A stretch of 64,000 nucleotides of DNA. It comes from Fratercula arctica. Taxonomy: Eukaryota; Chordata; Aves; Charadriiformes; Alcidae. The DNA is taken from NCBI GenBank assembly GCA_947846985.1, contig CANTUZ010000023.1, positions 6,095,677-6,159,676 of the forward strand, in the 5' to 3' direction. The notes under the pieces were generated by a model. That model saw only the letters and a program-made list of their open reading frames with translations, had not been told where the DNA came from and searched no databases. Position numbers and translations under genes: made by a program. Positions 23,758 to 36,171 of this stretch are shown one piece after another. Each line of letters opens with the position of its first letter. Position 1 is the stretch's first letter.

Positions 23758-24455
23758 ATTCGTAATCCTTTTACCTGTGTTTGTTCAGATAGATGTTATG
23801 TATACCATGGCGTGCAGGTGAGAGTTTTCTACTATTGTTCTTTATCGGACCAAAAGAAAAGGCGAGACAGAAGCACCAAAGCATTGCTACAGCTGCCTCT
23901 CACCTTGAAGCCTCAGGTGGAACGCATAAATTTTAAATATTGGATTTAAGGTTTTGAAGATTCTTGATAGAAATACTACCAATGGAGAGGCACCCTTGGG
24001 ATTTACACCACACTTTGATTTAATTATTCTTAGAGAAGCATTATGTCCTGTCAAGGCATTTGTCCTTTGCTGTCAAGGCTGCAAGCACCAATTTCGCTCT
24101 TCCAAAGAGGACCCATAATAGTCTGAAAATAAGTAAGTGCAAAAAATTGTGGATATAATTATTATAATTTTTGGTGTTGTGAAATGATAATCCTTTTAAG
24201 TATGCTCCAAACAGTATATTCATCCATAATTGCACACACTCAGACTTTCCCATGCGGTATTTTATTTGCCTTTGTGTCAGTATCAATATCAGCAGAAAAA
24301 AAAGCGATACTGTTCATGAAATGCATCGAGCTATTTGCATGAAAATGGTGGAGAAATGACACAGGTGGAAAGAGGGCAGTTATTTTCTTGCTGTTCAGAG
24401 GAAACATCATTTACCATCTTGAAACACGTTGTGGCTTTGCATGTGCTTTTCAACT

Positions 24456-24966
24456 GTAGAATCATGGAGTGCTTTGGATTGGAAGGGACCTTAAAGATCA
24501 TCTATTCCCACCCCCTGCCCTGGGCAGGGACACCTCCCACCAGCCCAGGTTGCTCCAAGCCCCGTCCAACCTGGCCTTGAACCCCTCCAGGGATGGGGCA
24601 GCCACAGCTTCTCTGGGCAACCTGGGCCAGGGGCTCACCCCCCTCACAGCAAACAATTTCTTCCCCACATCTCATCTCAATCTCCCCTCTCGCAGTGTAA
24701 AACCCTTCCCCCTCATCCCACGGCTCCCCTCCCTGCTCCCAAGTCCCTCCCCAGCTTTCCTGGAGCCCCTTCAGGGACTGGCAGGCTCCCCGGAGCCTTC
24801 TCTTCTCCAGGCTGAACCCCCCCAGCTCTCTCAGCCTGTCCTCACAGCAGAGGGGCTCCAGCCCTCCCAGCAGCTCCGGGGCCTCCTCTGGCCCCGCTCC
24901 AACAGCTCCGTGTCCTTCTGCTGTTGGTGCCCCAGTGCTGGAGGCAGCGCTGCAGGGGGGTCTCAT
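24456..24966 (-). mobile_element. CR1 LINE 3' fragment, young subfamily A (about 510 bp)
   Basis: The 3' end is at 24457 (tagaatcatggagtgctttg). Body blocks such as ccctgggcagggacacctcc and ctccagggatggggcagcca match the plus-strand copy at 60537-61035 almost base for base on the opposite strand, apart from a roughly 13-base gap near 24785. The 5' end reaches the CR1 segment encoding the agctgttggagcggggccag word and stops near 24966. A 285-codon minus-strand open frame (24502-25359) crosses the copy and runs on into unique sequence. It is not in the ORF2 frame and is an accident of composition. Confidence 0.95.
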
Positions 24967-25415
24967 GAGATCCTTATGCCAAAAGAGCCTTTGAATTAGG
25001 AGAGCAGCTGAGAGTTGCAGGTGGCCACTGTTGTAGTGCAGGCTATATAAATGTTTATGCCGAAGGCCACCGCCTGCCCCGTGGTGTTGCCAGTCAGTCT
25101 CCCAGTCGAGGGTTACATTAGACCAAGTGTAAAAGCTGAGCTCCTGACCACTCTGGAGCCTTTGTACATCACTCAAACACTTCTGTGAACCCATATAGTT
25201 AATTCTGATGCTCTGGCAATTCCAGCTTGGTACCAGGTGGGATTTACGAAGAGGAGGGGAAGGCCGTAGCACCCTCCTTTGCGGCAGCAGCGCTCCCCTG
25301 TGCAGCAGGCGTGTTTCTGCCCAAGGCTGAAATTGGAGCTGTGTGTCTCCTCCAAGCACCTACCTCACCTTCCCAGGTCTTCCTGAACTTTCGCTTGGCT
25401 GTGTTGTCGCTTCGA

Positions 25416-25515
25416 TTTCATAGCGTCCAAGGCCAGAAGGGACCATTAGATCACCCACTCTGAACTCCTGTATATCACAGACTATTAAGTTTCACCCAAT
25501 TACCCCTGGGTATTC
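25416..25515 (-). mobile_element. Archaic (turtle/crocodile-like) CR1 3' end, relic
   Basis: The sequence ttcatagcgtccaaggccag, then aagggaccattagatcaccc, actctgaactcctgtatatc and tttcacccaattacccctgg, matches from memory the 3' end of the CR1 lineage that dominates turtle and crocodilian genomes (tcatagattccaaggccagaa, agggaccattgtgatcatct, then a gacctcctgtataacacagg type). It is not the bird-lineage CR1 tail present elsewhere in the window. It reads on the minus strand. It is a pre-avian or early-archosaur fossil with no coding potential. Confidence 0.75.
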
Positions 25516-25676
25516 TTCACTTCCAGTGTTTAAGCTTTTATGTAGCGTTCCTATGCCATGTTTCATCACAGAGGTAGCTACGTTCCAGTGAAATGTATTC
25601 TGTATAGAACCGGTAATGCTTGTAAAGTGCATTAGGAACCTTCACAATGAATAGGACTTGTGTATATTTGGTCTGA

Positions 25677-25771
25677 GATTTTCAAAGATGCTTAGGGAAT
25701 TAGGAGGCTCGGTTGCCGTTAATTTTTATGAGAATTTAGCATCTAAATGGCCCGGGTAGCTTTGAAAAATC
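25677..25771. repeat. Degenerate palindromic element with terminal inverted repeats
   Basis: The left end gattttcaaagatgc and the right end gtagctttgaaaaatc are near-complementary inverted repeats about 95 bp apart. Inside lie aggaggctcggttgcc and gagaatttagcatctaaat, which resemble the inner palindromic wording (aggagcctaa and cacctaaat) of a non-autonomous repeat common in turtles and crocodilians. It looks like an ancient MITE-type element. Related relics lie at 42713 and 55386. The family is not named with confidence. Confidence 0.5.
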
Positions 25772-28215
25772 TTCTCTTTTAGTGGGAGGCATAAAAGTAA
25801 CCATTTAGAATTAGTTGAATTGTGTACGTAGTTCATTAGTCTTAGATACTTCAGAATAAGATGATAAAAAATCCTGTTATAGACAATTATATAGTGACCT
25901 GCTCTGGAGGTGGCGATTTCTTCCTGACTCCAAGCACTTCATTGTTGGCTTGAAGCTTGCAAGTTTTTACTCCTTTTTAACTCCTTAGTCCACTTAATAT
26001 AACTCAGGAAGTTCTTAGGAATTGTAAAAATGTCTAATGGTATTTTACGTTCTTCTACTTTATCAATATTGGTATTTATGAAGTAGGACAAAAGTCCTAA
26101 TTGTTTCACTGGCTGCTGACATGTGAACTGCAGTTCTCATTAGCACCAGCTTTCACTCGTAGGGGAACTTGTTTAACAGAGGAATGAATTTTTTCCAAGT
26201 GCTGAATGTTTATTACTGTCAGTAATAACTGTTCTTTGACTGATGTTTTTCTGAGGATTATCAGGTGTCGGAATTTCAAGAGGCTTCACCGGTGGTAGAT
26301 GCGATCCTCGTGTTCAGGATTTTCTATTCAGAGTCAGAAAGATCTAGAAAAACTCAACTTTGCTTTCCGTAACAGTAACTTGTAAGACACGATGACGTTT
26401 TGGCAATGTACTAGAATATGCTGTATATGAACTAGAACATGACACACATGTATTGTAATAGCTTTTTTGAAGGTCGTTCTCCATTTTCAGGGTGCCTAAT
26501 GGCATTAGGGTGCCTTACACTTGAAAAATACCTTGGATAGGATAATTCCCTATTACATTTCAGAAAGCTACTCCGTAAGTCCTGTGATGTTGTCCCACAG
26601 GGTCAGTTATCCTGCTCTTCTCCACTGGGAGCGTGTGTTACGGTCCCATAGTCTTTGGCAGGGAGATTTTCCCCACTTACTCGCTTCCAGTTCCCCTCAG
26701 TCACTTCACGTTGCTCTTAATCATACCCACCATACATAATTTTTCTCCAGCCTCTATTTTGTATCCTTGGGGTATTTGTAAGCAGTTACGTTCTGTCTCC
26801 ATGATCACTTAACCGAGGATGGGCTAATGTAAGACAACAGCTAGTAAGAAATGTTGTAGTCTGTATCGAGTACACCTGCCTTCCTAATTATTACATGCCA
26901 GGTTTAATTGTATGACTGCAAATACCAGATCAGACTACTTCCCATGACATGTTGTGACTAAAACAGCCCACATTCATTCTGAAGGTACATGTTGCCCGAA
27001 ATTGAAATATTTGTCGTCTTTGACACAAATTGTAATTATCCTAAAGAACCTGAAGGTTCTTCCTCCTCCCCTCCCCCTTTTTTTGTCTTCCTAATTATCA
27101 CTGTAGCTCCCCGTGAAAATGGTTGGTATCACTGCTCATTAGCCAAATAATTTCTTTAGCAATTATGAGAAATTTAGGCAGCCAACGTGGGAAAAAATAC
27201 TGTAGTGCAAAGCAGAGCTTCTGCCTTTAGAGAATTCCCAGATGCAGACCAGGTTCTCTGTTGGTGTAAAGGCCATAAGCTACGCTGAAGGTAACATAGC
27301 TGCATTCCCTTGAAGTAGAGACAAATTTAGCTCTCCTATTTAAAACCAAGACTCCACGTTTTATTGATTGATATTGAAGCTATAAATTGAGCCTGACTTT
27401 AGCAGGTATAAGTTTATACAGCACCAAGGGCTTCCGTGGAGAGACAAGATTTATTCTGGCCAAGTATCTTGATTGAAATCCTGTGACCTTTCATTATTTT
27501 GCGGTGAAATGATTGAAGCGCAGTGCTGACAACCCTGGACATTCCAACACCAGCCTCCAACCCCAATCAAAAGACCACGACACGCTGATTTCTTTGGAGT
27601 CCTTAATTTCTTTGGAGCTTTTGAGGGTTTGCTTCATGGTCGTGTTTTTGGTGAAACATTTTGTTTGGGGCTTTTTCAGTGAAAATTGTGGTAATCTCGT
27701 AATTTCATGGTATCAGGAACTGAAGAATGAAGAACATAAATATTATGAGACATGATAAACTCCGAGTCCTCAGCACTGTGAGCAGACCAAGACTTGTCAC
27801 AGGTTGGGATGTCGTTGCTCAGAGGAATGACCGATTTCAGATGGTTTTAGTCAGGTTTTTAGTCAACCTTTTCACAGCTCAGATGGCCCACGGTGCCATC
27901 TCTGGTTAGAGGGTGGACAGCTAACGCAGGACCTGGGCACCCAAAAGCCAAAGAAATTCTTAATGCATGAGTAACGATTGAACAAAAAGATTGGGTTTGG
28001 TTTCGTTCGGGTGAGTGGAACTTCGTTGTGACCAAGTATCTCAGTTTGCGGCTTTGGTCTCAGCACGTGTCTTTCAGAAGAAGGGCTGCCATTTCACAGC
28101 TGTATAAAACTGCTAATGACGGGCCAGTGGCTGTTATAATTACAACCCTGGAAGGAAAGAGGGAAGGCAGACCCTGGAAAACAAGGGCGAAGGGTGTCTG
28201 AGGAGTTAAGTTCGT
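25772..28215. other. Unique sequence, no gene recognised
   Basis: No coding or RNA homology is recognised. A weak palindromic-element trace (attttcagggtgcctaat, then ggtgccttacacttgaaaaat) occurs at 26483-26525. A 12-base word (atttctttggag) is repeated 17 bases apart at about 27587 and 27605. Confidence 0.5.
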
Positions 28216-28219
28216 GATC

Positions 28220-28345
28220 CGAGATGTTGGCTTCGTTCCCAGCTCTGTCACAGTTTTTCTGTGTGACCTTGGACAAGTCGCGTAATCTTTCTTTACCGGC
28301 GTGCCGTGTGTGGGAGTAATGATGTCTCCCTGGGCAAAGAGACAG
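28220..28345 (+). repeat. MIR (CORE-SINE), recognisable copy
   Basis: The copy reads ggcttcgttcccagctctgt, then cacagtttttctgtgtgacc and ttggacaagtcgcgtaatct. This follows the MIR core (gttcgaatcccagctctgcc, then actagctgtgtgaccttggg and caagtcacttaacctct) with spacing intact. The post-core is more decayed and ends at gggagtaatgatgtctccct. It is the best preserved MIR in the window. It lies on the plus strand, away from any gene. Confidence 0.8.
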
Positions 28346-31300
28346 CTTTCCTGCTGCATTTTGATGCTGAAGTGTCTGGGATCACAGGTGTTTCTCAAAA
28401 TTCAGGACATTACTATATAGATTGTTCTATCCTGCGTGTGGATGGAGCACTGGGCAGGCACATAGCTATATAAATACAGATATAATCACACAAAAGCCTG
28501 CTGTATTCCTTTATTCACACTGCAGTCCTGACAGATGTGTTCTCAGCAAGATTCCGCCATATTCCACAGTTGAGCGGAGACCGTATGCTATTGAAACAAA
28601 AGAAGAAGATTAATTAGGCTGTCATTGTGTGAAATTGGGTCTGTGGATGGCAGGCACGCTCAGAAGCCTGCATGGAGGTTGTCCATTTTTTTAATTATAG
28701 GAACAGGGAGAGGAAAGAGAAACCAGGATGCTGACCTGAGTGGCCGTGCCCGGTTTGCTCGGCGGCGGTGACGCAGGGAAGGGTTCGGTCTCTGCTCTGC
28801 AACTCACGGAGGGCACGCTGGAGTTGAACAAATGAACCTCATCTCTCTTTGCTTCTGCAAAGGAATCCGCTCATTTCTAGAAGACACTGGTCCATGAAAA
28901 GCTAAAATTTCTCGCATGTCAAGTCATACTCTCTGGGGTCCCCCAGTGTAGAGAAGGTTTGACTTATCTCACCATAAGCTTGGAGCCCGTTTGCCAGCAG
29001 AAGCAGGTGCAGCGCAAGGAAGCGTACCCCTCGGGAAGGGCAGATGGTGTCTGCGGAACCTCTGAGCCCCTGGGCAAGGGCTGCGGTGCCAGAATGAGCT
29101 CGGTGTTCCAGCTGTGGCCACCTGGGTGCTGGCTGTTGGGGAGCCAGGGTGGCCAGGGCTCTCCTGGGGTCTCTGGCCCACGGGTTCCTGCTCTCTCCTG
29201 GAGCATCTCCGGCTGGCAGCTCCGTCGGTTCCAGGTTTGACTTACACTCAACAGCAGCTTTTTTTCACAGCCTGAACTTGAGCTTATTTATCTGAGGGCT
29301 GAATTGTGCCTGCAGGCAAATGAAATTTTTGGTATCAATTCATTAAAATGAGACAGCATCTAGGTAGCAGGCTGGAATGCGGTTCCGCTGTTTAAACAAC
29401 AACAGCAGCCACCTGCAGCAGGGGAAATATCTGCCTGCGTGCAGTTTGAGACCTGTTGTATGCTTCTAAAGATCCCGGAGATGAACATCGTATTCAAATT
29501 CTTTCTAATTTAGTTCTGCTCCATTATATGCATCTCAGAAACGAGCACCTGTTTTATTCTTTCCTTCCTTTAAAGAGAAGGGAGGGAACTGCTTTTGGGC
29601 ATATTCCAACCCAGCTAATAATATTCCAACTCCCTCTCCTCTGCTTGCGGTTTCAATTGGAAAAGAAAATGTTATCGTGTGCCTTCGGTTGCTAGAGGCA
29701 GAGTTAAAGTGTTTGCTGTCGGAGATGAGGGCTTTGTGTAGGGGCAGTCTCCCCTTCTCTGCAAAAATAAAACCAGCTTCCAGACTGAGTGAGAGCAGAA
29801 CCAAACTGAGAGCAAACCCGGCCCTTTCTGTGCAGGTGAACGAAAGGCGGGCGGAGAAGAAGCGCCTTGGACAGGAGTGGCAGAGCTTGCAGACAGGGTA
29901 GGGCTTTGCTGTCTCTTGTGCCATGGTGGCATTAAGCCCTACCGTTGCAGCCCATCATCATCTCCTGGTCCGATGCGGTGGCAGGACTGTAAGGAATTGC
30001 ACCGGGGCCGTGTCAAGGTGCTTCACAGGATGGTTCATTTCTCTCTGTCCCTGCAGAACGCGCTGGTTGTTGATGCTGCTGGCCTAGATGGAGGGAGACG
30101 TACAATAAATCCTTTTGTCTTCTTGCTGGATTGTAATATATATGAGTGACAGGATTTTGAATGCTTTTCCGCGCTCCCTCTGATGTTCACTGCCAGGCTT
30201 CACCCATGGCTGCTCCAGCTGGATCGCGGCCCTGGGATTGTCCCAAGGACAGCCCGTCCCTTGGGGCCAAGCAGCTGAAGGCTGCCCTGAAATCCCAGCG
30301 GGTTTGCAGGTGTTCGGGATCCTGGAAGGGAGACCCTCGGAACTGAATAGTGTTGTATGAATCGCCAGGATCCCACAGCTTTTGTTGGAATCAAAGAGAA
30401 TTGGGGAAAGTTTTGCTTGGCCTGGTGTCAGGCGGCCGGTTGTGTGTCGTTACAAGGTGCGATGTTGGGTTCCTGGGAGCGAGTTTGAGCTCTTTGTGCT
30501 TGGCAGGGCTTGGATAAAGAAAACGTAGAACAATGCTACAATTAACTGAATCAGCACTCTGGTACAACTGTGAGAAAGAATTCTTTGTTTATTGTTAATT
30601 AACATTTGCAGAGCGATTAGCGTGATACTTAGAAATATGTATTATGTGACCTTCTTAAAAAGCCTGACAAGACAAATGAACTGGGGGTGTCGAAGACCTG
30701 GATTCTCGTGCTCGATGGTTGAACGGCACTTTGTCTGAGCCACAGCACGGAATTCCCAAATTCCCAAACCCAAATTACCCAAAGGCATACGAATTTGCTG
30801 TCCCAACCCAGGAGATGGATGTCTTCCCTGTCCTCTAGCCTCTTAAAACTGGCGGATACTCCTTTCATCTATAGGGTTTATAGCTCGGAGAACACCTTTG
30901 CTCGTCACGTGGAAGCAATATATCCTTTATTATCCCTATGAAGAGATTCTCATGAATACTTCAGGAGACGTTCATAAATAGAGCCTTAATTATTTAAAAC
31001 TGTTTTTCCCCTTACTTACTTAAGGACGTTGCCTTTCATCCACCCAAGCTGAATTTCTTGCAATGAATAATAATTTCAGTTTCAATTAAGTTTTGTATGT
31101 ACACATCTCTGAGTCTTGTATCCATCTGTTTGCCATCTGCTGATTGGTTTGCTGTTTCTATAAAGCTGGTTTGTTTTGGGTTTTTTTTTGATTGTAGATG
31201 GTCGTGTACTCATTACCAGTTCCATCATTCAGCTCGTCTTGGAGACGACACAGAACCGTATTAGCCTCTGTGTATAATTAGATTGCCAAGACAGCTAAAA

Positions 31301-32355
31301 TCATCAGATTGTTTTAATTCAGATATTTTTCTGAGCATGCGCTTCTTTTGAAGATGCTTGAACTTCTTTTTAAAAGGGATGGATTTTAGTGGACTCTAGA
31401 GGCTGCGTATTGGTTTGGAATTCGCTCTTGGTCAGCTGTAATTACGATAGTGCTGAGCTGGTTCGTGGGACTCTGTCGCGGTTCGTTTTGCGGGTCACTG
31501 TACAACGCAATCAACTAATTTGGATAACTTACAGGTACAGGGGACAAGTGGTATTTCCTAACAGGAGGATACAGCTTGCTGTAGCTGCGAGCCGTACTGC
31601 CTCAGAGCTCACCGGGACAGAGCCCTGGTAATAATCTGGGCCAAAATTTTTCCAGTTTCACTACTTGATGCCATTTTTCTGTGTGGAAAGGATCTGGTAG
31701 GTCTGAGGATGGACAACGTGAGTCACTGGATTCTGTACACATGCGTTGTTTCCATTTTAGTGGTCCAATTTGTTGGTCTCAACGTAGCTCCCAGGAAAAA
31801 GGCGTTTCATACAGGACGTGTGTAAGCTCACCCCTTTCCCTGGCGGAGGCTTTGCAGGTCGGCTGAGGGACTTCAGTCTTTGGATAAACTTAGGTTTATG
31901 AAGGTGAGGTTGGGTGGGAACTGAAGAGCGGGAGAAACACCCAAACGAAACTAAACAGAGAACTACAGGCACGCTCAGTATGTATTAAATCAGATTATGT
32001 CTTCTCCATAGTAACCAGCCTGAGCTTACTATTTCTCTTTTCTCTTTCCATTGTTCGCTGCTCGCACACGGTCCTGGCTTGGGAACGTTTCCCATAGTCG
32101 AGAATATGGTTTAATAGCTGACCTCGCGATCCTTGGCGGGCCTTTCTGTAACACCAAACCCTCGGGGCTCCTCCGTCTCCTGCTCCGTTGAACAAACAGT
32201 GGAGGGGAAAAAAAAAAATAAAGTAATAAAGATAAAACCTACACCAAAATCAGCAGCTGTTCTGGAGCCAGGAAGAACTAATTAACTTGTAGCAGGTGCT
32301 GCGACAGGTTTCCATCTGATTGCAGTTGGACAATCTGCTGCCCTGCTGCAAAACC
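28346..32355. other. Unique sequence, no gene recognised
   Basis: I recognise no gene. GC content rises around 28960-29240 and 29800-30250, where overlapping open frames exist on both strands without domain signatures. A splice-site-flanked open segment at 29836-29897 is discussed as a finding but is too short to annotate as an exon. Confidence 0.5.
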
Positions 32356-32359
32356 GAGA

Positions 32360-32406
32360 TGATCTGAAAGGTCCTTTCCAACCTGGGCAATTCCGTGATT
32401 CTATGA
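32360..32406 (+). mobile_element. CR1 LINE 3' tip (about 45 bp)
   Basis: Only the extreme 3' end is present: gatgatctgaaaggtccttt, then ccaacctgggcaattccgtg and attctatga. This is the plus-strand form of the bird CR1 terminus. It is an extremely 5'-truncated insertion or the remnant of a deleted copy. Confidence 0.8.
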
Positions 32407-32488
32407 AAACTGCCTGGCACGGTGTCGGGGAAGCCCAGGGGGGACAAAGCCTTCCCTTGACACAACCAGAGCCTCTAGCAGTGGAAGT

Positions 32489-32516
32489 GTTTGTTTTGTT
32501 TTGTTTTTTTTTTGTG
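32489..32516. repeat. (TTTTG)n-like tract
   Basis: Repeated ttttg units end in a run of about 10 T. It is a simple low-complexity repeat and gives a phenylalanine-rich open frame. Confidence 0.8.
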
Positions 32517-33247
32517 TAGCTGTTACCATGACTCAGTGTTTTGGGTGGCCGTGGATGACTTGCTCTTCGCTTCCTACACACAAAATGTCATTCAGCCGGA
32601 GGCAACTGTCACATTGATGGGTAGAGGACGGGACTTGGAGAAGGCAGGTCTGAGGAAACGGCCCCTGGCTCGCTGCAGTTCCGAATGGGGCTCGGCACCG
32701 TTCAGTCCTCACCGTTGGACCTACAGACCCCAATTAGCATCAGGGCTCACTGTGCCAGGTACTATCGAAACACCAAAAGAAGAATAGTTAACCTGAGGCG
32801 TAATGCAGGCCGTTGTTTGAATGTCCTACATTTTTTCTTAGTATTCTTACCTGCCTATTTTAGAAAAGTCAGAGCTTTTGTGAAAAAAAGCTCTTGAGCT
32901 TTTGGAAAACTTACTTTAGAATAGAATTTCTAAGTGTTCAGGATTATAAAGGTCCCTTTTCAGAGGTGGTTTAGGCAGTTAGTGGCCTCTCTTGTAAGAA
33001 ACAACCAACTAAAAAAAGCCTCGGAGCTCCCAAACCCTAAAAATCTCAGCTGCTCTCATGCACCTAGGCACTCGGAATTTAAACCGAAATTTGAGCTCTT
33101 AAGGCAGGTCTGACAACCAGATTCAACCTTTTAAGCCACAGAGCTGCTTTTTGAAACATCCCTGTTTTGACTCCCGGTAAATAAGTTGTTTTAAAGATGA
33201 AATCTTACAATCACTAGGGCTTTCTGTGGCTGCTTCTGATTTTTATT

Positions 33248-33259
33248 CCCCCCCCCCCC
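33248..33259. repeat. C12 homopolymer
   Basis: A run of 12 C is followed by gcctcccc. On the minus strand this is a G-rich tract with weak quadruplex potential. It is likely to be hypervariable and error-prone in sequencing. Confidence 0.9.
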
Positions 33260-34639
33260 GCCTCCCCAGCCATAAAGCCAAATTATAGCGGGGTATATCC
33301 CATGTAATTCCCTTTCTGGCCCTATCTTATCTCCAGCTCTTAGCTGATGTGATTGAAAAACTCTGCCATTCCGTGACATAAATCCAAATAGCGAGTGCTA
33401 AAGGCCGTCACTGTTCTTCCAGGAGCAGGTCCAGTCACTTCCAAATGGTGTGTATATTATCCGTTTGTTCTTTTTAAAAGGAAAAAATCCAGTTGCACCT
33501 TCTAATGCTGGAACACCAGTATGGGAAATGGGCTGAAGTGAGGAGAAAAGACCAGTGTTGGTGACAATTGGATACACTTGGATACGGAGCTGTTCTGTTT
33601 TGCAGTTACTGAATTACCACAAGTGATCTGTTCATTTATCACTATTTTCAGGGTTTACTTTACACGTATAGTCCAAGGTAGATGCAAATCTCGTGTGCGC
33701 CGGGCAGCAAAGCGGAGCTACAACACATTCAGATGGGAGATGTTGAGGATGGAAAGGACTAGTGGAATGAATCTGTAGAGGGACATACCAGGTATTAAAG
33801 CGATTCTGATTTATTTAATGCACTCTAGGATTATAGCTCTCCGAAACCACGTTTTTAAAACCTCTTTCTCACGTAGAGCGACCTAGGAGGGTTCAAGTGA
33901 TGCAGCACAAGTTGCTCATACGGATTCTCTCGCTCTGTTGTTGAAGTGCTTGTTGAAAGCTACTCAGGGCATGGGATGGAATTCTCCTCTCTAGAACAGA
34001 GCCATCGATCTCTCAAACTCCACCTACGGAGTTTGCAGATTCACGCAGATGTAACAGAGAGACGAATCTTCCCCACCGTATTTAATAAGAATGCTTCTGA
34101 GACAGAATTGTCTTGATGTGAGCTAGATATAATTTTTGCTGGCATGACAACGTAAGACAGAGATGGCATGCCATGGGCAGGATTTAGTGCTTCATCTCTT
34201 TGTATTCACCTCACTCAATAAGGCAGGAAATTTATTCACTATCCAGAGGCAGTTAACTGTCTTACAGAGCATTGTTCCAGCAGTCGAAAATGGCAATACA
34301 TCTATATATCTATTTTTAAATGAATGACTTTCAATACCCAAGGAGAAGCATGAGAAACCCTGTTTGTTCTGGTATTGACAGAGAAATGAATTTCTCCACC
34401 GAGTTGAATCTCAGACATAGGTTGGTTTGATTATTTTTCTTGAGGAATTTTTCTGTTGTGATTGTTAAGTTTCTACCGTTCATCCTGGAAGAAGCAATTT
34501 AGAAGAATTATATATTCTAGATCCATTTCTTTAGCATGAGAGTGGATGGGGACAATCTCTGTGTCGTTAATAGCCAAAATGTAACCGTCACTTAAGGGGA
34601 AAAGTTGTTCCCATGTGCAAGATTTGAGGAAATCTGTTT

Positions 34640-34669
34640 GGGGAGGGGGGAAGGAAAGGAGGGGGTGGG
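34640..34669 (+). other. Candidate G-quadruplex motif
   Basis: Four G runs of 3 to 6 (gggg, gggggg, ggggg, ggg) lie within about 30 bases, separated by 1-10 bases. One loop of about 10 bases exceeds the usual 7. No promoter or gene is seen next to it, so any function is unsupported. Confidence 0.45.
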
Positions 34670-36143
34670 CAGTGGGAAGATGTCCAAGTGGGATAATCCT
34701 TCTCACCAGGTTAGGGGAGCAAAATGCCCTTCTGTTTACCAGCATTGGGTTTTCCGTGCTGCTCTCCTCGCAGGCACCCTGACCTGATAAAACGCTTTCA
34801 TCCCGCTCCATCACTCTGTGTCCACTCCATCTGTTAGACTCAGCGCAGATTTGAAATGAGAAAATAATCTCGTGCAAATTGGGCTCTGTCCCTCTGTCCT
34901 TCATCTTGGGCAGGTGCTCCTACCTCTTGGAGAAGCCGTGGCTGGGAATTAGTTTATCCATGTGCTTCATCTGTCTGGTCCGTTCCAGGCCCTCTTTGAA
35001 GCCCGTGGGGAAGGTACAACTTAAAGTCTTAATTGAAGCAGTTTAGACCATACAGCATAGTGTATAATATATTAATTAATATGTAAGAGAATCATAATTT
35101 AATACATAAACTTAAAACCAAATAGGTTACTTAAGGAAGAGTAATGGGCTATTTAGAGCAGAAAATGGATATCATTGAGAGCTTTGTCTAGTGCATTACA
35201 TTGCAATCAGATATCTTGACATTTTAAGTGTGTTTGTGATGTAGAGAAAATAGATATTGTGCCCTATTTTGACTAGTTTTCAGTGCTGGTTGTCCACTTG
35301 GGTTTTTTTTAGAAAAAATAAAGAAAAAGGACAAAGAAAGGAAGACAACTTCTTTAATATAGGTGCAATTTCTACCATATGTGTTGTCATTTCATCCCAT
35401 CCTGCCCCAATTCCCTTCCTCCCTGCCCCAGTACAAGCATTTCTGAGCACTGGCATAGCAAGGAGGGGGTGTTTTCATGGGGTGCCCAAGGCTATCAGCC
35501 AAACAACGGGAATGGTCAGTCTGAATGGATAACTTGTGGCTACCAAGACCGTCTTTCTAAATGATTTGGGGCATCGTAGAGGTAGCAAAGCTTACAAACC
35601 GAGCTGAGGTGGTGTGAGCATTGCCCAGTGGTGCGTCAGGGTTGATGGCAGCCAAGTTGAAAAAGCTTGAAAAGTGCTGTTTGGGAATACAGCTTGTGTC
35701 TTCAGTGAATAGTGGCTTTGCTGGTCCACTCCCTATAGCTAGTAAGGCTAAATAATCATGTTCCATAAAGGCATAATTGGCATTACATTTTATTTTATGA
35801 AGCATCTTTTCAAATAATTATCCTCAGAAGTGAAAGCAGTTAATTTTGTCTGGTTTATTCCATTTGACTGTACTTTATATGTGATGTATCGGTACCCAGC
35901 TGGGTAATTTTCCAGTCCCGTTCTCACAGCTCCAGTCTGACTGTAACCTCATTGCCCGATGAGGAAATCTCATGTGCTCTGACATGTTAGATTTGCAGAG
36001 ACTTTTGCAAGAAAGGATGCAAGATACTCATTTTTGACAGTCGATACTGTGAAATGCAGACGGGATTCCCAGCTCTCCTGAAGCAGAGTAGCGCCAAGGA
36101 CTGTGACGGAGCTGTGCAAGTTTCCGCCATCTGAGAATATCTC

Positions 36144-36171
36144 GTTTGTTTTTGTTTTTGTTTTTTTTTTT
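36144..36171. repeat. (TTTTTG)n tract
   Basis: Three ttttg/tttttg units are followed by a run of 11 T. It is a simple repeat that lies directly left of a block of complex AT-rich sequence. Confidence 0.8.

Noticed and set aside
24502..25359. 285-codon minus-strand open frame
   Set aside because: It runs out of frame across a CR1 3' fragment into unique sequence, with no domain and no coherent homology. It is open because the GC-rich CR1 lacks stops in that frame.
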